Shown here one piece after another: positions 57,904 to 64,000 of a stretch of 64,000 bases of DNA (position 1 is the first letter of the stretch; each line of letters begins with the position of its first letter). This DNA comes from Caulobacter vibrioides (GTDB taxonomy: Bacteria > Pseudomonadota > Alphaproteobacteria > Caulobacterales > Caulobacteraceae): NCBI GenBank assembly GCA_001449105.1, contig LNIY01000095.1, positions 124,001-188,000 on the forward strand. Reading direction: 5' to 3'. Under the pieces are notes generated by a model. The model was not told the DNA's origin, searched no databases, and saw only the letters and a program-made list of their open reading frames with translations. The translations under genes and the position numbers were made by a program.

Positions 57904-58629
57904 TCACCCATCGCGCGGCCGCCAGGGCAGCACCGTCGCCCCCTCGAGGCCCACGCGGCGGCACTGGGCCTTCAGCGGGCAGGCGCCGCACTTGGGCGCG
58001 TCGTGCGGGCACAGCATCTGGCCCAGGCCATGCTTCATCAGGCAGTGCAGTTCGAAGAGGTCGTCGGCGGTCCAGGCGTCGGGCGCCAGGGCCATCAGGG
58101 CGTGATAGCTGTGGGTCGGATCGCCGGGCCCGACCAGACCCAGCCGCTGGGCCGTGCGGTGCACATGGCTGTCGACCACCAGGTCGCGCATGGCCAGGCT
58201 GCTGAAGTTGAGCACGCTGGCGGCCACCTTCTGGCCGACGCCGGGCAGGGCGCGCAGCTCGTGCCGGGCCTGCTCGACGGTGAGGTTGCGCAGGTGGCTC
58301 AGCGACAGCCAGCCGATGCGGTCCTGGATCATCCGCAGGGCGATGGGCAGCCGGCGGGCCTTGTCCGGCGCATGGGTGACGTCGTCGATCAGGGCCAGCA
58401 CCTGGTCCGGCTCGGCCCCGGCCAGGTCCTCCCAGGTGCGGAAGGCGCCCTGCAGCCGCAGGAACGCCGCCCAGGAGACCGCGTCCAGCGTCCGGTGGCT
58501 GATCGACGACTTCACCAGCTGCGAGATCGGGTCCATCCGGGCCTTGGGCCGCTGGGGGCCGAAGGCGGCGAGCAGGACGTCGCGCACGTCTTCGAGCGGC
58601 GACCGGGCCAGACAGAGGGACAGCTGCAT
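57904..58629 (-). CDS. Endonuclease III-like DNA glycosylase
   Basis: A 241-residue HhH-GPD protein. The helix-hairpin-helix LPGVGQKVAASVLNF carries the catalytic Lys (about residue 118), and the catalytic Asp is in VVDSHVHRTAQRLG (about 137). The C-terminal iron-sulfur motif is CPHDAPKCGACPLKAQC (CX6CX2CX5C). It is a bifunctional glycosylase for oxidised pyrimidines or a related adenine-type enzyme. The N-terminus is longer than classical Nth and its substrate may differ. ATG 58629 is preferred; GAGGCGAG lies just upstream, while the upstream ATG at 58650 has none. Confidence 0.88.
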   Translation of the reverse strand: MQLSLCLARSPLEDVRDVLLAAFGPQRPKARMDPISQLVKSSISHRTLDAVSWAAFLRLQGAFRTWEDLAGAEPDQVLALIDDVTHAPDKARRLPIALRMIQDRIGWLSLSHLRNLTVEQARHELRALPGVGQKVAASVLNFSSLAMRDLVVDSHVHRTAQRLGLVGPGDPTHSYHALMALAPDAWTADDLFELHCLMKHGLGQMLCPHDAPKCGACPLKAQCRRVGLEGATVLPWRPRDG

Positions 58630-58692
58630 GCGCTCGCCTCGCGTGAACATAATGAGAACATTACGGTCCGGGCGGGCGTTTGTCGAGAGGGC

Positions 58693-59262
58693 TCAGCCGC
58701 GGCGGCGGGCGCGCGCCCAAAGCACGGTGACGCGACGGCGCAGCCGCTGCAGCGCCACGCGGACAGGTGTAGGGGCAGGGACCGTCTCGGGGCGTTCCTC
58801 TTCGGGCAGACCCACGCCGGCGAACCGCGCGATCAGATCGCGCAGCTGCGGCTCCTGCACGGCGAGCGCCGCCTCGACCGGCGTCATCCACTTCAGGGTC
58901 CGCTGGCCCTTCTCGGGCCAGATCGCGTGCTCGCCGGTGATCCGCATGGGATAGACGTCGACCTTCACGAGCCGTCCGGCGCCGCTCTTCAGCCGCTTGA
59001 GGTACTCGTATTCGCCGAAGGGGGTCTCGACGATCACGCCGTCGAGCCCGGCCTCCTCATAGGCTTCCTGGGCGGCCGCCTGGTGATCCAGCCTGTCCTT
59101 CATCGGCCAGCCCTTGGGGATCACCCAGCGACGGGTCTCGCGCGACGAGACGAGCAGGACCTCGAGCGCGGCCCCTTCGCCGCGCCAGGGCAGGGCGGCG
59201 ACCTGGCGACGCTTGCCGCCGCCCTTGGCCCCGCCGGTCTGCTTGACCGTCCCGTTCGTCAC
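58693..59262 (-). CDS. NUDIX hydrolase (diphosphoinositol/diadenosine polyphosphatase-like)
   Basis: A 189-residue hydrolase. The NUDIX box is GWPMKDRLDHQ then AAAQEAYEEAGL, with metal-binding Glu retained (E-A-Y-E-E). The first Glu and the Arg of the consensus are replaced by Arg and Gln, as is common in the DIPP-type subgroup. The Arg/Pro C-terminal tail (VRVALQRLRRRVTVLWARARR) is basic. The GTG start at 59262 overlaps the pit stop codon (GTGA), so the two are translationally coupled. It may hydrolyse a polyphosphorylated signal related to phosphate status (inference). Confidence 0.85.
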   Translation of the reverse strand: MTNGTVKQTGGAKGGGKRRQVAALPWRGEGAALEVLLVSSRETRRWVIPKGWPMKDRLDHQAAAQEAYEEAGLDGVIVETPFGEYEYLKRLKSGAGRLVKVDVYPMRITGEHAIWPEKGQRTLKWMTPVEAALAVQEPQLRDLIARFAGVGLPEEERPETVPAPTPVRVALQRLRRRVTVLWARARRRG

Positions 59263-60260
59263 TGCATCCAGAACCCGAGATAGTAGAACGCCACGGCCAT
59301 CAGCCCGGCCGCAGGGAGCGTGACGATCCAGGCCGTCACGATGTTCTTGGCGATACCCCAGCGCACGGCCGAAACGCGCCGCGACGCGCCCACGCCGACA
59401 ATAGCGCCAGTGATCGTGTGAGTCGTCGATACCGGAACGCCCAGGTGGGTCGCAATGAACAAGGTGATCGCCCCGCCGGTCTCGGCGCAGAAGCCCTGCA
59501 TCGGCGTCAGGCGGGTGATCTTGCTGCCCATGGTGTGGACGATCCGCCAGCCGCCGAACAGCGTGCCCAGGCCCATGGCCGCCTGGCAGGTGATCACCAC
59601 CCAGAACGGGATGTGGCCCGGCTGGTGCGTCGCGCCGTGGGCGAACAGCAGGGCGGCGATGATGCCCATGGTCTTCTGCGCGTCGTTGCCGCCGTGGCCC
59701 AGCGAGTAGAAGGCGGCCGAGACGAACTGCAGCTTGCGGAACACCCGGTCGGCCCAGAACGGCGAGCTCTTCAGGAAGGTCCACGAGACGATCAGCACCA
59801 GCAGCAGCGCCAGGGCGAAGCCGATCGTCGGCGAGACGATGATGCCGGCGGCGGTCTTGCCAAGGCCCGCCCACTGCACCGCGCCCAGGCCGCCGACCTT
59901 GGCCACTGAGGCGCCGACCAGGGCGCCGATGAGGGCGTGCGAGCTGGAGGAGGGGATCGCCGCCCACCAGGTGATCAGGTTCCAGCTGATCGCGCCCATC
60001 AGGGCGGCGAAGATCAGGCGGTCGCTGATGATGTGCGGATCGATGATGCCCGAGCCGACGGTCTTGGCCACGCCGAGCCCGACGAACATGAAGGCGATGA
60101 AGTTGAAGAAGGCCGCCCAGATCACCGCCCACTTGGCCGAGAGCACGCGGGTGGAGACGATGGTGGCGATCGAGTTGGCCGCGTCGTGCAGCCCGTTCAG
60201 GAAGTCGAACGCCAGGGCGACGACCACCAGGAACACCAGGATGAGGAGCGTGGGATCCAC
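59259..60260 (-). CDS. pit: Low-affinity inorganic phosphate transporter (Pit)
   Basis: A 333-residue membrane transporter of the PiT family. The two duplicated signature regions are seen: FDFLNGLHDAANSIATIVSTRVL (about 18-40) and SHGGNDAQKTMGIIAAL with GVPVSTTHTITGAIVG (about 280-295). About ten helices. It cotransports metal-phosphate with H+. It follows the DUF47 gene by 12 bases, the classic PhoU-like/Pit pair. Confidence 0.94.
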   Translation of the reverse strand: MDPTLLILVFLVVVALAFDFLNGLHDAANSIATIVSTRVLSAKWAVIWAAFFNFIAFMFVGLGVAKTVGSGIIDPHIISDRLIFAALMGAISWNLITWWAAIPSSSSHALIGALVGASVAKVGGLGAVQWAGLGKTAAGIIVSPTIGFALALLLVLIVSWTFLKSSPFWADRVFRKLQFVSAAFYSLGHGGNDAQKTMGIIAALLFAHGATHQPGHIPFWVVITCQAAMGLGTLFGGWRIVHTMGSKITRLTPMQGFCAETGGAITLFIATHLGVPVSTTHTITGAIVGVGASRRVSAVRWGIAKNIVTAWIVTLPAAGLMAVAFYYLGFWMQ

Positions 60261-60272
60261 GGCGCGGGCTCT

Positions 60273-60917
60273 TTAGACCTGCTCGACCACGATGCCGCTG
60301 ATGCGGTTGGCCACATCCTCGAAACGGTCGACCACCTTTTCCAGGTGGCTGTAGATGTCGATGCCGACGATGAAGGCCATCGGGTCCTTCTCGCGGTGGG
60401 CCAGGAACAGCTCCTTGCGGCCGATGTCGTACATCTGGTCGGCCTGTTCCTCGATGTGCGTAATCTTCACGGCCAGGTCGGACAGGCGCTGGGCGTTGTG
60501 GCGCATCTTCGGCAGCAGCGACACGGCCTCGGCCGTCAGGTCGGCGGCCTGGACGATGATCTGCGCCATCGCCTTCATCTGCGGCTCGAAGGTGGTGACC
60601 TCAAACAGGCTGACCACCTTGGCGGTCTTGCGCATCTGGTCGATGGCGTCATCCAGCGACGTCGTCAGGTCCTGGATGTCGCTACGGTCGAAGGGCGTGA
60701 TGAAGCTGCGGCGCACGGCCTGCATCACCTGGCGCGTGACCTCGTCGGCCTCTTCCTCGTGCAGGTTCACCCGCGCGGTGGCCGCCTCGATGCTGTCGGC
60801 GCCGCTCATCAGGTCGCTGAGCGCCTTGGAGCCGGCCACCAGCGTCGCGGCGTGCTGGGCGAAAAGATCGAAGAACCGGTCTTCCTTGGGCATGATCGCC
60901 CGGAACAAACCCAGCAT
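60273..60917 (-). CDS. DUF47 (PhoU-like) Pit accessory protein
   Basis: A 214-residue all-helical protein (RFFDLFAQHAATLVAGSKALSDLM, DEVTRQVMQAVRRSFITPFDRSDIQDLTTSLDDAIDQM, AVKITHIEEQADQMYDIGRKELF). The DUF47 signatures are EEEADEVTRQVM and the SFITPFDRSDI metal-binding turn. It modulates the neighbouring Pit transporter, its partner in an operon with the NUDIX gene downstream. Confidence 0.93.
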   Translation of the reverse strand: MLGLFRAIMPKEDRFFDLFAQHAATLVAGSKALSDLMSGADSIEAATARVNLHEEEADEVTRQVMQAVRRSFITPFDRSDIQDLTTSLDDAIDQMRKTAKVVSLFEVTTFEPQMKAMAQIIVQAADLTAEAVSLLPKMRHNAQRLSDLAVKITHIEEQADQMYDIGRKELFLAHREKDPMAFIVGIDIYSHLEKVVDRFEDVANRISGIVVEQV

Positions 60918-61138
60918 GTCGCTTCATCCTCTGTTCGAAGCGCGAACGAAAAACGCGGACGTCCGTATCGGGAGCATCCGCGCATTGGGCGGACCGGAAC
61001 CACGGAAGCGGCGGGCTTTCAAGCCCTGCGTGAAACTTTTGTGACAAATCGCTGCTCGGGCGGGGACCACGGCGCATGGCGCTCGGCAGGTTGCGAAGGT
61101 TGCGGCAAGATGGCCCCACGCCCTTCGGAGTCGCGCGC

Positions 61139-61603
61139 ATGGCCTACACCCTGACGGTCAACGGATCGCCCCACACGGTCGATGCCGAACCCAGCACGCC
61201 CCTGCTGTGGGTGCTGCGCGACCTGCTCGACCTGGTCGGAACCAAGTACGGCTGCGGCGTCGCCCAATGCGGCGCCTGCACGGTGCATCTGGACGGCGTT
61301 CCCGTGCGCGCCTGCGTCACGCCCGTCTCGCGGATCGGGACCAGGGCGGTGACCACCATCGAGGGGATCGCCGCCAATCCGGTCGGCGCCAAGGTGCAGG
61401 AAGCCTGGAAAAGCCTAGACGTGCCCCAGTGCGGCTATTGCCAGGCCGGCCAGATCATGTCGGCCACGGCGCTGCTGGCCGCCACGCCCAAGCCCACCGA
61501 CGCGCAGATCGACGCGGCCATGGACGGCAATCTCTGCCGCTGCGCCACCTATCCGCGGATCCGCAAGGCCATCAAGTCGGCCTCCGGCCAGGCGGAGGCG
61601 TAA
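61139..61603 (+). CDS. iorA: [2Fe-2S] subunit of an isoquinoline 1-oxidoreductase-type molybdoenzyme
   Basis: A 154-residue small subunit. The plant-ferredoxin-type cluster motif is [16 protein letters not shown] (Cys about 41, 46, 49 with one further Cys at about 61). The second, helical cluster domain has [12 protein letters not shown] and [12 protein letters not shown]. It carries electrons from the molybdenum subunit to an acceptor. iorB follows after 5 bases. The gene symbol is by family only; isoquinoline may not be the substrate. Confidence 0.9.
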   Translation: MAYTLTVNGSPHTVDAEPSTPLLWVLRDLLDLVGTKYGCGVAQCGACTVHLDGVPVRACVTPVSRIGTRAVTTIEGIAANPVGAKVQEAWKSLDVPQCGYCQAGQIMSATALLAATPKPTDAQIDAAMDGNLCRCATYPRIRKAIKSASGQAEA

Positions 61604-61608
61604 GCGCC

Positions 61609-63774
61609 ATGAACGCCCCGGTCCTCTCGCGCCGCCTGTTCCTGGCCGCGTCCACCGCCGCCGGCGGCGGCCTTCTGCTGTCGTTCAGCCTGGAGACGCA
61701 GGCCAAGGCCGCCGGCCCGACCACGCTCAGCGCCTATCTCAAGCTCTCGCCCGACGGCAAGGCGAGCATCGCCTCCAAGATCCCGGAGGTGGGGCAGGGG
61801 ATGCGCACGGCCTTGCCGATGATCATCGCCGAGGAGCTGGACGTCGCCTGGGAGGACGTGATCGTCGAGCAGGCCCTGGCCGACACCAAGGTCTATGGCC
61901 GCCAGGTCGCCGGCGGCTCTATGGCCACGACGCTGGAATGGGACGGCATGCGCCGCGTCGGCGCCGCCGGTCGCTGGATGCTGATCCAGGCCGCGGCCGC
62001 CCGGCTGAACGTTCCGTTCTCGGAGCTTTCCACCAAGCCCGGCCGCGTCGTCCACGCCGTCAGCGGCCGCGAGCTTTCCTATGGCGAGCTGGCCCAGGCC
62101 GCCTCCGCCATCGCCCCGCCCGATCCCAAGACTCTGGCGCTGAAGGATCCCAAGGCCTTCCGCATCATCGGCAAGAGCCACGTCCAGACCGACAGCGACG
62201 CCATCGTCACCGGCAAGCCGCTGTTCGGCATCGACATACGCCTGCCAGGGATGGTCTACGCGACCTTCCTCAAGGCCCCGACCTACGCCGCCAAGGTGGC
62301 CACGGCCGACCTGGCCGCCGCCAAGGCCGTGAAAGGCGTGCGCGACGCTTTCGTGGTCGAGGGCGGGACGGCGCTGGACGGCCTCCTGCCGGGCGTCGCC
62401 GTGGTCGCCGACAGCTGGTGGGCCGCCCGCCGGGGCCGCAACGCCCTGGACGCGACCTGGGCCGAGCATCCCACCAGCGGCCAGAGCACCGCCTCATTGG
62501 CCGCCAAGGCCGCCGAGTTCGCCAAGGGCCCGCCCCAGCGCACGGCCCGCGCCGACGGCGACGTCGCCGCCGCCCTGAAGGGCGCGGCCAAGGTCGTCAG
62601 CGCGTCCTACAACTACCCCTTCATCGCCCACGCGCCGCTGGAGCCGCAGAACTGCACCGCCCGCGTCAAGGACGGCAAGGTCGAGATATGGGCCCCGACC
62701 CAGAACCCCGAGCCCGGTCGCGCCCTGGTCGCCAAGACCCTGAACGTCCCGCCCGAGAACGTCACGATCCACCTGATCCGCTGCGGCGGCGGGTTTGGCC
62801 GGCGGCTGATCAACGACTACATGGTCGAGGCCGCCTTCATCGCCAGCAAGGTCGACGCCCCGGTCCAGCTGATCTGGACCCGCGAGGACGACATCCAGCA
62901 CGACTTCTACCGCCCCGGCGGCTGGCACAACTTCACCGCCGGCCTCGACGCCAAGGGCGACCTCGTCGCCTGGCGCGACCACTTCGTCAGCTTCGGCGAG
63001 GGCGAGACCTTCGTCCGCTCAGGCGGCATGAACTCCAGCCAGTTCCCGGCCGGGGCCGTGGCCAACTACCAGCACGACGTCTCGGTGATGCCGCTGGGCA
63101 TCCCGACCGGACCGCTGCGCGCGCCCGGCAACAACGCCTTCGGCTTCGTCATCCAGAGCTTCACCGACGAGGTGGCCCTGGCCGCCAAGACCGACCCCGT
63201 GGAGTTCCGCCGCAAGCTGCTGGGTGAGCCGCGCCTGATCGGTCCGCCGGACCAGAACGACAGCTTCCACACCGGCCGCATGCGCGGGGTGCTCGACCTC
63301 GTGGCCGAGAAGTCCGGCTGGGGCCGCAAGCCGCCCAAGGGCCGGGGGCTGGGCGTGGCCTGCCACTTCAGCCATCTGGGCTATGTGGCCGTGGTCATGG
63401 AGGTTTCGGTCGCCAAGGGCGAGGTCAAGGTCCACAAGGTGTGGGTCGCCGCCGACGTCGGCCGCCAGATCATCAATCCCACCGGCGCCGACCACCAGGT
63501 GCAGGGCTCGATCCTCGACGCCATCGGCAGCACGCTCTATCAGAAAGTCACCTTCGAGAACGGCGCGGCCGTGGAGAGCAACTTCGGCGACTTCCCGCTG
63601 CTGCGGATGAGCCAGACGCCGCCGATCGAGGTCCACTACCTGCTCAGCGACAACCGCCCCACCGGCCTGGGCGAGCCAGTCCTGCCGCCGGCCCCGGCCG
63701 CCCTGTGCAACGCCATCTTCGCCGCCACCGGAAAGCGCATCCGCAGCCTGCCGGTCGGCGACCAGCTGGCTTAA
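61609..63774 (+). CDS. iorB: Molybdopterin-binding large subunit, isoquinoline 1-oxidoreductase beta/aldehyde oxidase-like
   Basis: A 721-residue molybdenum subunit with a Tat-type signal ([21 protein letters not shown]). Features are the molybdopterin-binding [20 protein letters not shown] (about residues 394-413), [17 protein letters not shown] and the catalytic Glu in [18 protein letters not shown] near the C-terminus. No FAD-binding medium subunit is present, as in IorAB, where electrons probably go to cytochrome c. Substrate unknown. The Mo-cofactor maturation factor is not in the window. Confidence 0.88.
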   Translation: MNAPVLSRRLFLAASTAAGGGLLLSFSLETQAKAAGPTTLSAYLKLSPDGKASIASKIPEVGQGMRTALPMIIAEELDVAWEDVIVEQALADTKVYGRQVAGGSMATTLEWDGMRRVGAAGRWMLIQAAAARLNVPFSELSTKPGRVVHAVSGRELSYGELAQAASAIAPPDPKTLALKDPKAFRIIGKSHVQTDSDAIVTGKPLFGIDIRLPGMVYATFLKAPTYAAKVATADLAAAKAVKGVRDAFVVEGGTALDGLLPGVAVVADSWWAARRGRNALDATWAEHPTSGQSTASLAAKAAEFAKGPPQRTARADGDVAAALKGAAKVVSASYNYPFIAHAPLEPQNCTARVKDGKVEIWAPTQNPEPGRALVAKTLNVPPENVTIHLIRCGGGFGRRLINDYMVEAAFIASKVDAPVQLIWTREDDIQHDFYRPGGWHNFTAGLDAKGDLVAWRDHFVSFGEGETFVRSGGMNSSQFPAGAVANYQHDVSVMPLGIPTGPLRAPGNNAFGFVIQSFTDEVALAAKTDPVEFRRKLLGEPRLIGPPDQNDSFHTGRMRGVLDLVAEKSGWGRKPPKGRGLGVACHFSHLGYVAVVMEVSVAKGEVKVHKVWVAADVGRQIINPTGADHQVQGSILDAIGSTLYQKVTFENGAAVESNFGDFPLLRMSQTPPIEVHYLLSDNRPTGLGEPVLPPAPAALCNAIFAATGKRIRSLPVGDQLA

Positions 63775-64000
63775 GGGCGGGTCGACATTCAAGATTCGAG
63801 CTTGGTCCTCGTCCTTCGACGAGCTCAGGATGAGGACCATTTACAGGCCCAGATCGTAGAAAAACCTCATCCTGAGCCTGTCGAAGGACGAGGTTTTCGT
63901 CTCAGATTTGAATGTCGATCAGCCTCAAGGAAAACAGGCCCGCGACATAGCGTCCCAAGGCCCTGCTTTGGCCTTGGGAGCGTCGTTTCTAAACGATGTT
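63775..64000. repeat. Extragenic palindromic repeat with outer 11-bp arms, family copy 3, and terminal unannotated sequence
   Basis: TCGACATTCAA (63782-63792) and TTGAATGTCGA (63908-63918) are exact inverted arms flanking the two modules ggtcctcgtccttcgacgagctcaggatgagg and cctcatcctgagcctgtcgaaggacgagg (given in part, about 63803-63896). The rest to 64000 shows no gene start; a downstream gene may lie outside the window. The nested arms suggest a mobile, MITE-like origin. Confidence 0.7.

Overview
The window is GC-rich, densely packed chromosomal DNA from an alphaproteobacterium, almost certainly a Caulobacter or close Caulobacteraceae relative (inference). Supporting signs are the order dusB-ntrB-ntrC-ntrY-ntrX-dat-hfq-hflX, an NtrC without the GAFTGA loop, fused ispDF, a pyruvate dehydrogenase E1 beta with its own lipoyl domain, and GAnTC/TTAA motifs at a chemoreceptor promoter. 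I saw no rRNA, tRNA, CRISPR array, insertion sequence or prophage. It reads as core genome with small accessory insertions and several families of palindromic intergenic repeats. Layout, 1-9 kb: a partial PpiD-type chaperone (minus) diverges from tpiA. A gene-poor, repeat-rich stretch of about 0.9 kb follows, then a GNAT acetyltransferase, secG, pyrG, rpmF, a two-domain aspartic protease and eno. 9-18.8 kb: two exported minus-strand proteins, ftsB, then the pyruvate dehydrogenase block (pdhA, pdhB, pdhC, a glutathione peroxidase, lpd) and an OprP-type porin. 19-26.5 kb: DoxX, an Aas-like acyl-ACP synthetase, a hydrolase-like lipoprotein whose nucleophile serine is missing, lipA, a RatA/Coq10-like protein, and the minus-strand unit ispDF-pncC-FUSC. 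26.6-37.5 kb: the nitrogen regulatory block dusB-ntrBC and ntrYX, then dat, hfq, hflX and convergent mazG. 37.4-46.2 kb: an MFS transporter, a small exported protein, nhaA, cobQ, sdhE and mfd. 46.4-56.6 kb: a methyl-accepting chemotaxis protein, an fRMsr-type GAF protein, a compact three-gene cluster (FemAB/CelD-like acyltransferase, family 2 glycosyltransferase, JmjC/cupin-like protein), a DUF2786 protein of unlike composition, a flavin reductase, mmsA and a VanX-like dipeptidase. 56.6-64 kb: NTF2-like, DUF72, endonuclease III-like and NUDIX proteins, the Pit/DUF47 phosphate transport pair, and a two-subunit isoquinoline-oxidoreductase-type molybdoenzyme. Working together: pdhA/B/C, lpd and lipA supply most of the lipoate-dependent pyruvate dehydrogenase complex and its cofactor, with tpiA and eno feeding it from glycolysis. 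NtrBC and NtrYX form two sensor/regulator pairs next to Hfq. Pit and DUF47 form a phosphate uptake pair translationally coupled to a NUDIX hydrolase. The best candidate for an undescribed system is the acyltransferase/glycosyltransferase/JmjC cluster at 49467-52475, which looks like a surface-glycan or glycoconjugate modification unit. The most notable single-gene oddity is the lipoprotein at 21156-22199, which has Gly where the alpha/beta-hydrolase nucleophile should be.
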